Position numbers and translations under genes: made by a program. Below are positions 12,631-23,149 of a DNA stretch of 64,000 nt, piece after piece; positions within the stretch are counted from its first letter, which is position 1; each line of letters opens with the position of its first letter. The stretch covers positions 675,574 through 739,573 of the forward strand of contig NW_006768794.1 in NCBI RefSeq assembly GCF_000204055.1, written 5' to 3'. The notes below the pieces were generated by a model. That model ran no database searches and was not told the DNA's origin. It saw only the letters and a list, made by a program, of their open reading frames with translations. This stretch comes from Melampsora larici-populina 98AG31 (Eukaryota; Basidiomycota; Pucciniomycetes; Pucciniales; Melampsoraceae).

Positions 12631-13140
12631 GCTGTCTGCCGATGTTTGAAAAACGCAAGATTTTATAAAAGAACAAATCTGGCTAGGATCGATTTATATG
12701 AGTGGAAGGAATTAACAATGAAAGTGTTGGTAGTATCACTATCTCGTAGACATGGAGCTACGTATTCAAATTACAAGATATATATGGAGGAAGAGAAATA
12801 GATGAAACACAAGCACAAGATCTTCGTCTGTATATTTATGTGGGTTTGATAGCAACCAACTCTACTTTTGAGCTACACTATTCAAACATCTCAAACACCC
12901 ATACAAACATCGCTTCTGAGTCTGACAATCCTTAATGATATCACTGATCGATCTGGCCAAGATCCGCCATGGGCCAAAAATGATGTAGATCAGTTTCTTG
13001 TTCTGGCTAACATATGCTAGATCTAAAACGTAACATTCAAATTATAATAATATTCGGCAACAGTTGATCACTTGATTTGAAAATCATAGTACGATCGATG
13101 GAATCCTGCATCCAATGGAGTGTTAGAGCACCAGTTTAGC
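12631..13140. other. Transposase upstream region
   Basis: AT-rich 510 bp between the transposase start and the stop of the next minus-strand gene. No ORF supported. Part of a duplicated segment (13107-13130, again at 13234-13257) begins here. Confidence 0.45.
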
Positions 13141-14274
13141 TTATTTCGGTGGTAATGGAAACATGTTTAGAAAAAGATATATGGAACTCACATGTAGTGT
13201 TGGTTCGAAATCAAAGTGTGCTTGATGAGATTCTGCATCCAGTGGAGTGTTACAACACCAATTCAGCTGATGTACATATACACGGTGATACTCAGATAAA
13301 AGAGGATCAAACTCACATGTAGACTTTGATTTTGTTGAAGCACGCTGCTTTGTAGACTCCGTATCAAGCAAGTCAACATTGATCCAGTAGTGATAGCCTG
13401 GAACAAGTTCTTCTGAAACATCTGTGTTTTGAACTTCTTCCAATAAGAATAGACGATAGAGACTGATGTAATTAGGTAGGCGTAATACTGAATAATTCAA
13501 GAATAATTCGGGATGATAGGATTGAAGGGCATGTCGAAGTGCCTGGATGCTAAGTTTTGGAACAAAGCTTGAGCTGACAATGCGGGGTCTGCCGGTGTAG
13601 TCTGAGTTGTGAGGCAGTCTGAGGTTTGGATTAACATAATGCTTGAATAGAGCAAGTACCTCATCCTTCAATGCCACCGAAGAGATGTTGACGCGGGGGT
13701 TTATTTTGTGGATGGTACTGGCAAGCATGGCAATTGTAGTGCTTCGGTGAAGTGGATCGAAATCGAGTCCATCATCAGTATCCATATGAGAATCGGCGGG
13801 TGGAGGTGGTGGACTACAAAAAGGCTGCAACTTCGGTAGTAAATCCTTTTTGAAAGCTGATTTCAGTTCATCTTTCTTGTGAGTTGGACGAGAAGTTGTG
13901 CTGGGATTGAAATGATGTAAAATGTTGTAAAATTTCAGTTTTGTAAGGTTGTATTTGCGGTTGGTCTCCCAATCATGTTGAAGAAACGGTTGAAGGGTGG
14001 AATCAAGCTTTTGGACTTTCTCATATAAAGGATTCTTGGTGATATCCACAATATTAGTGACATTACGTGCCGCAGAGAAGCTAGTAGTCCCCATTGGGGA
14101 TGGTGAAGTGTTAGACGGCCGGCGGGATGAGTTCGGATCTTTTGGTGAGGTGATTTCGCCTTGGGCAGATATCATGTTCACATTTGACTTTCCGTCAGTA
14201 GCAGAACTTCCAGAGATCTTGAGTTTCGGTTTCGCAGACCCCGGCGGAGGGAGCTTGCTTCCGTTCCCTGGCAT
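13141..14274 (-). CDS. CACTA cargo protein with three helix-rich repeats, 377 aa
   Basis: A single open frame. I chose the ATG at 14274 (MPGNGSKLPPPG); an in-frame ATG at 14364 would add 30 hydrophobic residues without clear meaning. Residues 1-75 are low-complexity Ser/Pro/Lys. Three blocks of similar size and pattern follow, at about 108-148 (KLKFYNILHHF), 180-216 (IAMLASTIHKINP) and 241-280 (IQALRHALQSYHP). Each looks like a helix-loop-helix unit of the SAP/helix-extension-helix kind, so DNA binding is plausible. I recognise no named family. The 3' end is uncertain: a stretch of about 125 bp including coding and flanking bases is imperfectly duplicated (13107 and 13234 onward), with splice-like GTGAGT sites at equivalent positions, so a final intron is possible. 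Confidence 0.55.
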   Translation of the reverse strand: MPGNGSKLPPPGSAKPKLKISGSSATDGKSNVNMISAQGEITSPKDPNSSRRPSNTSPSPMGTTSFSAARNVTNIVDITKNPLYEKVQKLDSTLQPFLQHDWETNRKYNLTKLKFYNILHHFNPSTTSRPTHKKDELKSAFKKDLLPKLQPFCSPPPPPADSHMDTDDGLDFDPLHRSTTIAMLASTIHKINPRVNISSVALKDEVLALFKHYVNPNLRLPHNSDYTGRPRIVSSSFVPKLSIQALRHALQSYHPELFLNYSVLRLPNYISLYRLFLLEEVQNTDVSEELVPGYHYWINVDLLDTESTKQRASTKSKSTCEFDPLLSEYHRVYVHQLNWCCNTPLDAESHQAHFDFEPTLHVSSIYLFLNMFPLPPK

Positions 14275-15263
14275 TGTTGATCGAAGGAAAATATTGAAGT
14301 GTACTGAAGTAAACTTTGGGCTGTCCGCTCTGGATATCACAAGCAAAGGGATATATATATTCATAATCAGTGACCAGAGAGTACGATGTCAAGGTTCAAG
14401 GGATGAAAAACAAACAAGAGTTTTTGATAGGTAATTATAACATGTACTTGGTTTCTTTACCAGCTCTGATATTGACGCTGTTTGAAAGAAAGGAATTGTA
14501 GTCAAGAAATGTTATGCAAGATCATTGAAAGCGTATTCTGATAAGATGAGATTGAGGAAATTGAGGTGAATATGGAAATTGCTAAAAAATCTCAAAGATT
14601 TCGAATGTTGATATTGGAGTCTTTGCGTTTATTGTGCATCAATTATTCTGATTCGTGGACCTATATTGGTGATGACTTGATCACAAAGAAATTTCCAGTG
14701 GAATGAATTTAAATTCAGAAAATCCTGTCACAAACTCCCGGTCAATCTGATCAAACTTTGCCGGCAAAAGTGGTCAAGCGTTTGAGAATTGGCTGTAAAT
14801 GTTTGGTGATCACCAAGCTTTAAGCTTGTTCATATTTTTCAAAGGAGAATTTTTTGGAAATCAAATCATGTTGTGGGGATCATCATCCTTCTGATCAGGT
14901 GCATTTCAAATTAGAATGACAACAATTACTATCGTACCAGAATGTTTGTGAAAGGATTTAATGCTCCTTTATAAATCTACATATATATGATATCGGAGTT
15001 TGACTTGACTTAAATATTTATTAATTAAATGGTGATCTTCCATCATTCTCTTTTCCAGCTGTCACACTGCATATAAATTGAAACACCAAATCTTGTCGTG
15101 ATCATGAGTCCCGTGGGCTTTGATAATTATGATGATCAGAAACTTCTGAACAGTCGGGTATCTCCAGATCATGTATATATATTATCAATTGTCAGAAAGA
15201 GGGTTTCCAACCAGCTGATCATTCCCTATTTTCAAACATCGCTTTTGACATCACAATAACTTC
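14275..15263. promoter_or_regulatory. Divergent intergenic region within the CACTA element
   Basis: Nearly 1 kb of AT-rich sequence between two divergently transcribed cargo genes. It should contain both promoters. No ORF or repeat stands out. Confidence 0.4.
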
Positions 15264-16106
15264 ATGTCGACACCACTTCAATTTCACATTTTCCTACCTA
15301 GCTATATCCTCGGATACATTGTTGATAATCAAACTAAGCCTAGGATCGATTCTGACCTCTTCCTAAGCAAAGCCACTACCTCCCAAATTGTGGAGGTGAT
15401 CCTTTCCTTTTATCCTTATTTTCGTTTTACTCAAAATGCACAAGAAGATCACGAACTCCTCTTGAAGATTTTTATCGAAATGGTAGCCCCCCGTCTAAAC
15501 AACATAACCATCCCTCTTGGTCGGAAAACGGACTATGTTCAAGCCGAGCTAGGCTACCCGATCCACGATGCGCAACCTTCAATCAGATGGATTAATTCTA
15601 GTGCTGATATCGATGCAAAACGGATTGAAAGTTTCAACAACCACTGCCTTGTGAACCTCAAGAACGGACAGTACCGTCTTGCGGCCGAAAACCTCAGGGA
15701 GTTTGTAAAGAAGTACAAGTATCTTAATCATAACGAGATTGACGAGATCATTGGTGCTCAAGATGACATAAACGAGACCTTCCACGAGGTTGGAGGTAAT
15801 CTTCGAGACGCCCAAACTTCCATCGAGATTATCCAACTTCGGCTACTTGAGCTCGACCTCTCACCTACCTCCGTGCAAGGCCTCGAAGGGCAATTAAGAT
15901 TGGCAAAAATTTCATTCAAATCACTTCAGAAGACGTTCGAAGTTGTCACTCAGGATTTTGGGTTAATTCAAGCTTTGTGCGATTATCATAAGTCAGTTCC
16001 CTTTTCAAAGTTGGTTTGTATGAGCAAGTTTAAACTTACAATTGATCGTGATGATCAATCAACTTATAGGGAAATTTCCAGCAAACACCGTGATGGCCAA
16101 AATTAG
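15264..16106 (+). CDS. CACTA cargo protein of unknown family, 280 aa
   Basis: An intronless open frame starting MSTPLQFHIF and ending at a TAG. Residues 1-75 are hydrophobic-aromatic with an alternating pattern (ILSFYPYFRF) that resembles the helix-rich repeats of the neighbouring minus-strand cargo protein. Residues about 85-105 contain a Pro/Gly-rich turn region. From about 135 to 240 the sequence is predominantly helical and heptad-like (AAENLREFVKKYKYL, IEIIQLRLLELDL), suggesting a coiled coil. No signal peptide or membrane segment. It lies next to the right CACTA end and is read outward. No family recognised. Its intact length of 280 codons inside a complete element supports it as a genuine transposon gene. 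Confidence 0.6.
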   Translation: MSTPLQFHIFLPSYILGYIVDNQTKPRIDSDLFLSKATTSQIVEVILSFYPYFRFTQNAQEDHELLLKIFIEMVAPRLNNITIPLGRKTDYVQAELGYPIHDAQPSIRWINSSADIDAKRIESFNNHCLVNLKNGQYRLAAENLREFVKKYKYLNHNEIDEIIGAQDDINETFHEVGGNLRDAQTSIEIIQLRLLELDLSPTSVQGLEGQLRLAKISFKSLQKTFEVVTQDFGLIQALCDYHKSVPFSKLVCMSKFKLTIDRDDQSTYREISSKHRDGQN

Positions 16107-16211
16107 TCTTATTTGTCAGAGATGTATATTAAAGACCTTAACTCAAGATACGATTCAAGCAAGACTAGCATAAGAAGATCTCAATCTTACAATCTATTGT
16201 TTCTTTTACTT

Positions 16212-16394
16212 ATTGTGTCTTTTGGCCCTCTCTCTTTTGGTCTCTAATTACTTTCTTTCTAATTTTTGCACTTTGAAGTCGGGTTTCATAGAGTCGGAAG
16301 CATTATTGTGTCTTTTGGTCCTCTCTCTCTTGGTCTCTTACTTTCTTTTCATTTTTTCCACTTTGAATTTGGGTTTCATAGAGTCGGAAGCATA
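16212..16394 (+). repeat. Two-copy tandem repeat, period about 93 bp
   Basis: Unit 1 is about 16212-16304 and unit 2 about 16305-16394. Both run from a TTGTGTCTTTTGG word to GAGTCGGAAGCAT, with few differences. It lies just downstream of the last CACTA gene and inside the right end. Confidence 0.8.
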
Positions 16395-16590
16395 CAATTC
16401 AACCTGAAATACTTGTCTATCCTGATGTCATGGATAAAATTAAGAGACTCAAAGATGGAGAGAACATTATAATTAGTAACTACAGAATTGGCACTGTAGT
16501 AAAGATGACTGATATGATGAGAAAACAATCAAAATCTATTACTGCTTTAGATCAAAATAGTGTGTTTCCAACAACAGCACTTGTGACAAC

Positions 16591-16829
16591 TGATGGATTC
16601 CACAGATTAGTATGATATTTTAGATCTGTATGACTTTATGTTATCCTGAGATGCCCATATTCTCATCCTACTTGACTTACATACGTGGATCTTGAAATTA
16701 TAGAGCCATGGGAGTCACAGATTATAAAGATAATCTGAATTACAGATTAATAAAATAATCTGAGCTCACGTGACTTATGTTGCTCCTAATTATCTTTTCT
16801 GCTCGGAAAATATTAATTTTGGCGTAGTG
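16591..16829 (-). repeat. Right terminal inverted repeat of the CACTA element
   Basis: Inverted counterpart of 187-417, ending GTAGTG at 16829 and followed by the AAA target duplicate. It carries the same AATCTG/CAGATTA subterminal words (about 16720-16765). Confidence 0.85.
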
Positions 16830-16832
16830 AAA

Positions 16833-18061
16833 GCATATTTGTGATAATCAAAAAAACCTTGGCCCAGAATGTCAGTATATGGCTTATCTCATTGGAGCTT
16901 TTTCTTTCAGACTTTACTTATAAGTAAAATTGATGCTCATGCTTTAGCATCTTGGTCCATCAAATCCTTTTTGTGACTGTATTGAGGGATCAAGATAAAA
17001 ATTTGTGTACTTTAAATTATTCACTTGAATCTCTTTCACAAATTCAAATTTGGCTTTGACAAACATGGATGGATGGACTTTTGATTAGTCTGAAACATGA
17101 ATATCAAACCCTTAGCACATTGCTGTGAGTCTGAACGCGGACTGGGCAGACAAGACTCTAGTATGATGGATAATACAAGAAAAAATGACACAATCACTGG
17201 TATAGAACAAGTGCAATAAATGCTGGATGATCAGATAAGAAATGTGAAAGAAGATTGTAGAGGGAAGAGAAGGACTTGAAGGAATATCATGGCTGTATGA
17301 CTTTTGAATCATGAAGAATTAGGTTTGATGGCTTGGAAAAGGAAAAAGATATCAGGTGGTTTAGCTTCAACTTGCAATTAGTCATTCTCTTTGAAGAACA
17401 AAACAGATGCTGATGGTGAGTTTGTCTTTGATAAACGTGATTGTTTGAAGAATGGTTTTATACATCTGTTTCAAGATTTGGAAATTTGAATCAAACCTTA
17501 GAGATCTTGCAATCATCAAAGCTTCAATCTAGAGCTGTTGGATGTACAGTATTGCATCTATGCATATGTGAATGTACAGCTTTTCCTGACTGTCTCAATG
17601 GACTGTGGGGAGTGTATTAGGTCAATATTGTCAGTTAATATTTTTCTGAAGTCCATATACATTGTCTTAACATTTTTGTTATAACTCATCCATTCCCATT
17701 GAGAACCTCTCTCAGTTTTTTTTATCTTCTTCAACCTCTGGATGCTATTTGTAGCCAATAAAATTGCTCAGGACATACAACCTTATTTATTGGTGGGTAC
17801 CTTGCATTCTTCTAGATCTAGAACTCCCCTCACTTCATATTTCTCTGATGTGATATATTATCAGACACCTTATTACTGCTTCTTCTGCTCTATTACACAG
17901 CTATTACCTCCATATACCATATCCACATTGGTAGAGTGCGTGTAGGAACATATTTTCAAATTAAGATCAGTGAGCTCATATTCTTTCTTGATTAGTTTTC
18001 TTCTGTTCAAAGTCAAATGCCTTGAGAATTCTCAAGACATGGCTGATCTTAGGAACCTTGC
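16833..18061. other. AT-rich stretch without supported gene
   Basis: Right flank of the CACTA element. Only short frames, none with recognisable content or convincing splice structure. Confidence 0.5.
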
Positions 18062-18604
18062 TTGATTTATCTATATGGTGTGCACCTCAAGATGAAATTT
18101 GGACAGATTTTCATTGGTATAAACCTTTTTATAGATCATCAGGCTTCTGGTTCCTATATCAGAATACCACAGATCAATCATGATGAAATATCCAATGTAA
18201 ACATAGCTACTCAAACGGCTTCTGGCTCTAGTGGAGTGGTCTTCTCTGTGGCGGATGAACAGCTCAAGGAAAGGTTAACATATGAAAAACAGATTAGGGC
18301 ACAGGTCAACAAGGAATTTGGACCCACTTCCACCCCCAGTAAAAGGTCTCGATTCCACCATAGAACATTGATGCAGGATATTGATAGCAAAGACATTACA
18401 TCACCACCCATGCAAACATTTGAAGATGCTCAAGTGCCAAGCACCACTGAATACCTCCTGGTACCAGACTCAGAAGCCCGAGTAGAGAACGTGACACTTT
18501 GGGTCTTGTCAGCTTGCATATGTGCTCTTGCTATTGACATTGCATGGAACTTTTACAAACTCAAAAGAAGGTCAAGGTATGCCAGTTTTGTTTTGAATTC
18601 ATGA
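18062..18604 (+). CDS. Hypothetical protein with C-terminal membrane segment, 180 aa
   Basis: An open frame of 180 codons in otherwise gene-poor sequence. I do not recognise it. A hydrophobic stretch near residues 143-162 (VTLWVLSACICALAIDIAW) could be a single transmembrane helix followed by a basic KLKRRSR stop-transfer. The centre is Ser/Thr/Pro-rich. There is no clear start context, and upstream sequence may hold another exon. It could be a real tail-anchored protein or a chance frame. Confidence 0.3.
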   Translation: MIYLYGVHLKMKFGQIFIGINLFIDHQASGSYIRIPQINHDEISNVNIATQTASGSSGVVFSVADEQLKERLTYEKQIRAQVNKEFGPTSTPSKRSRFHHRTLMQDIDSKDITSPPMQTFEDAQVPSTTEYLLVPDSEARVENVTLWVLSACICALAIDIAWNFYKLKRRSRYASFVLNS

Positions 18605-19712
18605 AAAAACTAAATTCACTGAGTATCGGTGATATAGACTTCCCCAAGGTCCTCAAGAGCAAGAGATGGCTATGTCCCCAAACTGATCAATAGTGGGCAA
18701 GATAGTACATTGGTGATCAATATGTGATTTTGGTGGCTGCAACTGTAGATGGTGATGTAGGTGATGGTTACATGTGGCACTAATCATGCTCATACTTGTC
18801 AATTTATCTTCTGTGTTACATCTGAATCATATTGCCAATATCAAGAAAATCAAGTGTTATTATTCATTGTTTGGTTACAATTTTAGTTACTACTGATCAA
18901 CCTTGGCAATCATGGGCTTCTGCATACTTTGCAAGTATCAATTTTTTCTACCCTTATAATGGTTGTTCACATCAAGAAAGTGGTAAGGTTCAATCAGGTA
19001 GTTCATGATTGACCTTTTGTTTTGTGCTCTCAATTTGCATGAAATCTGTTAACCCACCTGTGTGTTAACCACACAAGATTGAGAAAAAAAACATCTTTGG
19101 TATTGATATTACCAATGGTGTTAAGATGAAGATGTTCACCACAAAAAAACTGCTTTTGCTTAAGCAAGAAGATACATTGAGTAATGGCTTTAGACAGGTA
19201 CTATCACCAACTGAAGATGACTTCATCCTGTTCCTCCCTTCAAAACATCACATAAGTTTAACAGAAAACCCACATTAATCTTCACACTTTTCTTACCAAA
19301 AGATCACCATTTTTTAAAATCTCATAGACTTATCTCAAGAAAATGATTTTCATATGAATCAATCAAAGATCATTTCATAATAAAATATCCATGCTTGATT
19401 TATTTTCAAAAAAAACAAAGTAAAATGTTGAAATTAATTTACTGATTTACAAAAATACAATGTTGCTACTCATTAAGACCTGATTGTAGCAGTTAAACTA
19501 TATATTTACATACATGATTGCATTAGATAGATGTTACAAAGGTATGCAGTAAACCAAGCTAAAAGTTAATTCTTGATGATCATGTAAGATAAAGATTCAA
19601 CATTGCTTCAATATTCTACTACTTATATTTCAACTTTTTCAACAGAAAGAAGAACCAATGTCCTTGATAATTATTATACGGTGAAAACCAGTTACTGTTG
19701 TTTTTAAAAAAA
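18605..19712. other. AT-rich intergenic stretch
   Basis: Over 1 kb downstream of the aquaglyceroporin gene (which is on the minus strand). No ORF, RNA gene or repeat recognised. Confidence 0.5.
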
Positions 19713-22268
19713 TTAACACATATTTTTATCATATATCACCTTAGTTTTATCTTTTTTGAACCAATTCATAAATTTAGAATGAACATCTTGATTCAATGGT
19801 GAATCTGATCCAGTGTAAATCTAAAAAAAGCAAAAGTTCCAGTTTTCACAATCAAAAAAAGAATAATCAATGATGATTTTGAATGATCAAAACAAGATAA
19901 ACTTACAAATAAATCATAAACCAAACTCCCAAACAAACCACCACCACAAGTAGCAATCCCTACAAAAGAATCCCAAAAAGAAACCAAAATTAGAAATACC
20001 AAAAAGTAGAAATAAAGGAAATCATAAGACAAACAAGGAGTCCAAATCCAATAAAAGTGTTTAAAACTCCAAACTTCAGTTCCATAACCAAAACAACTAG
20101 CCATGATTCTAGGACCAAAATCTCTTGCAGGATTCATTGCATAGGCAGTTTGAGATCCAAGACATGCTCCAAGTCCTACAATTACCCATAAGAGAATAAA
20201 CCTTGGGAAAATGTATAAAAACATCATCTGACTACTTATTTACATTCTGTTGTAAGACGGTTGATCTTTTTTGAGAATTTCACTTACGGATTCATTCCAT
20301 CTGGTGATGGAGAATGTTTTCTATCATTTATAGCTAGAATCACAAGTAAAAGAATAGCTGTGTTTAAGAATTCTTGGAAAAAGCAATTCACATCTAGAAA
20401 AAAGGAAACAAAAAGGTAAAGATTGATTTGATTGGTGTACCGAGAAATTTAAGAAGAGATTTGTTAAAACTCACCTGACATGTACTCTGCAGGTGAAGTG
20501 AAGAAAAGAGCACCAGTTGATCTAGGACCTGTGAGTGTTCTTAAAGATTTCGCACCTTCGTAGAGGTTCAAGGCTTCGGAGTATCTGCGTAACCGATCTC
20601 AATTCACGGGAAAGAGCTTGGAGAATGTACACTTCTTCTACTCACATTGCTTGTACTAATGTTGCACCCAGCCAAGCACCCAATACTTGAGCGACCCAAT
20701 AAGGTAAAACCTTTTTCCACGAGCTTGAATCAAAATCAACGAATTAGATTAGATTCAAGATCCTCGTGGTTTTCTTGACTGATTTAACGTACAAGCCTCT
20801 GAAACTAGCCATAGATAGGGTAACAGCGGGATTTAAATGACCATTTGAGGCGCGTCCAGCCACGTAGACCTGTGATGAACAAGGTGATAAGATCTTTGAG
20901 AGTTAAACAATCTCGAATTGAATATCACTCACTCCAATCATCACTCCGATTCCCCATCCAAAGGAGATACTCAGGTAATCGCCTTTGTCGGTGCCAGAGA
21001 CAGCTCTACTGGAGTTCAAGGTGACCTCTTATAGAGTTTCGAGGAATCAGAATGTCAAAATTTCCACGTACTTTAGATAGCGTTGATGACTGGGGTGATT
21101 GAATAGGATTCTTGAAAGCTTACGGTTATTGACCCCATCTGAAACCCCCGAGAAAATGTTTCAACATCATGGCTTGAACTTCAACAAAAGAGGGAATTGA
21201 TTTTTAACGTACTTCCGAATAAAATTAATATGCAAGTGCCTGTTTTTTAAGAAAACAAAAGTTAACTGTGAGAAATTTTATTGATTTTTAGAGAGCACGC
21301 GAAAGGTTTGAAATTTTACCTAGGAACTCAGCGGCAAATTCTCGCGTTGCCAATTTGAAACTGGGATATATGCGTCCAAGAAAATGATTCAAGATCAAAA
21401 CATTCATCATGAATCTCAAATGAAATCCTAACTTACTTTTGATAAGAATTTCTTGGTACTGATCTCAGTGGTTCTGGTCCTGGTGAGTTTGATTGAAGTG
21501 TAACTGAATCCGTGATTGGAGATGAAGGATTTACGTATTCGATTTGTTCAACTGATCCATTTTTGGTGGGTACAAGTTGAATAGAATGAGATTTATTTAA
21601 ATCTTTAATCTCGAAATCGGTATTTTCTGGTGATTTAAACTTTTCTTCATCGTCCGAGTCGCTTACGGTCTTCTTGATCATTTTTTGAGATTCTAAGCAT
21701 AACTTTTGAAGCATTTCTGGGGTTGCAATAATGTACTTTGGTGAAGAGGTTGAATCTGGTATATTTGGGTGATTCGTATCATGGAAATTATGATGACGAT
21801 ATTTATCTCGAATGGAAGCTAAGGATTTACATCGTGGAAAACTTGTTAAAGGGATCGGAAGATGTTTTGACCATTTCCTCTGATCACTATTTTTTGAAGC
21901 TTCGTGCTTTTGACTGAAAGAATGGTGTAAATCATGACCGATATCTTGATCAACACCGAAAGCTCTACCTAAAGAATAAGCTGGAGTTTCAGCTTCGATT
22001 AAGCTTGGTGTACGTGGATGTGAACTAAGATAAGGTGTTATATCATCGGCATTAGGCGAGATTGATCTAGAAACAACATATTTAGTTCCAGTATCTGTTA
22101 TCCAATCATCAGGATTCTTAGAGAACTCTGAATTCAAAGTATCAATTTGACATGGAGTCGATGGTTTTTGAGTATGATCCCAAACTTCAAAAAAGATTGA
22201 ATTTTAGTTTTTGAATCTTTCTTGTCAAGAATATATCAACTCAATAACTCACACTTGTTTGAAGACAT
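19713..22268 (-). CDS. Aquaglyceroporin (MIP family), 546 aa, 13 exons
   Basis: Exons on the minus strand: 22268-22253, 22184-21437, 21360-21320, 21239-21213, 21138-21124, 21027-20933, 20869-20793, 20723-20646, 20584-20475, 20393-20288, 20201-20035, 19959-19907 and 19820-19713. All junctions are GT-AG and the frame is unbroken. Residues 1-250 are a hydrophilic Ser/Pro/acidic N-terminal extension. The six-helix channel follows, beginning LATREFAAEFLG. Both pore motifs are present: HLNPAVT (NPA at about 327-329) and MNPARD (NPA at about 461-463). Aspartate after the second NPAR is the family marker for glycerol-conducting channels. Function: passive flow of glycerol and small solutes, probably across the plasma membrane. 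Long cytoplasmic extensions are known in fungal aquaglyceroporins. The micro-exons of 15-41 bp are placed by homology to channel sequence and are the least certain. Confidence 0.9.
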
Positions 22269-22573
22269 CTGCGGAAGGATTGTGTGTTTGTTTAATGACA
22301 ATGTCGATGAAGTCCTTTTAATAATGAGGATAACAAGTCTAGTAAACTGCCAGGTAAAGAGGTGAAGCGGTGAACTGATTTATGGTCAACAGATATTGGA
22401 TTATATAAGAATCCAACAATTAAACTCATTTGACTCTGAATCTTCATTTAACTGACTAAGATCATCATATGAAGACTTTGATTGATTGATTGATTGATGA
22501 ATTCCGCGGAGTAAGAAGACAGTCTACGATGAGAGCTGAATCTATGAATCAAACCGACACATCACAATGGAGC
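22269..22573. promoter_or_regulatory. Aquaglyceroporin upstream region with GATT microsatellite
   Basis: Holds the presumed promoter of the minus-strand aquaglyceroporin. A short (GATT)n run is present at about 22478-22499. No ORF. Confidence 0.45.
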
Positions 22574-22954
22574 TCACCGAATGGGCTCTAAGATCATGCC
22601 GGAGTTAATCAAAAAGAATTCTTCATATAACCCGAGATTCATGACAGGTTTAAGGAGCCGGTGGATTGGCAGATGTTCTGATCTTCTATGATTTGATTCG
22701 AATTGCTTTGGATTCACTTCATTAGATCTTCTAACTCGTAGACCCTCTGTCTTTGATTGAATCGAACAAGTCAAAAGGAATGCAAGTAGGTTTTTAGGTC
22801 CTGATCCGGATGAATCAGTAGAAGAGGTTTCGATTACTGGTAAACAACAGGTCAACGAAAACCCTACAATCCAGCGATGGTGAGGAATCGAATAATGGGA
22901 AGATGATGAGGATTGATCAGAGAAGAATCGATTGAAGTTGGTCTTGTTGCGCAT
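22574..22954 (-). CDS. Hypothetical small protein, 126 aa
   Basis: An open frame upstream of, and on the same strand as, the aquaglyceroporin. It contains two short hydrophobic stretches (WIVGFSLTCCLPVI and NLLAFLLTCSI) and ends LYEEFFLINSGMILEPIR. Not recognised. A small mitochondrial or ER membrane protein is possible, but start, splicing and reality of the gene are unproven. Confidence 0.4.
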   Translation of the reverse strand: MRNKTNFNRFFSDQSSSSSHYSIPHHRWIVGFSLTCCLPVIETSSTDSSGSGPKNLLAFLLTCSIQSKTEGLRVRRSNEVNPKQFESNHRRSEHLPIHRLLKPVMNLGLYEEFFLINSGMILEPIR

Positions 22955-23149
22955 ACAATACGAGGGAACAGGAGGAAACCCACGACTCGAGGGCGCTTAA
23001 AATGCTTCAAAGTCAACTCACACGTCAATGAGGTGACAGAAGTCACTCAGATTCTAAATATGTCTCTGAGAGTCGAAGTGATCACTGCCTCGAGTGAGCT
23101 CGAGTGGCAGCACTTTCCTCGCCGTGTTCTCAACTTCTCCCTCTCACAA

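Larger units (their letters stand above)
187..16829. mobile_element. Full-length CACTA (En/Spm-type) DNA transposon, 16.6 kb
   Basis: The left end reads CACTACACCAAAATT and the right end is its inverted counterpart, closing in GTAGTG at 16829. The similarity continues inward for about 230 bp on each side. AAA lies immediately outside both ends (184-186 and 16830-16832), which fits the 3-bp target duplication expected for CACTA elements. Between the ends are a Tnp2 transposase and five other genes, including a Tet/JBP-like dioxygenase. All six gene models read through without internal stops after splicing, so the copy may be recent and possibly autonomous. Known for the family: CACTA elements use a Tnp2/TNPD-type transposase and often a second, subterminal-binding protein. 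Inference: several of the extra ORFs may play that second role. Confidence 0.9.
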
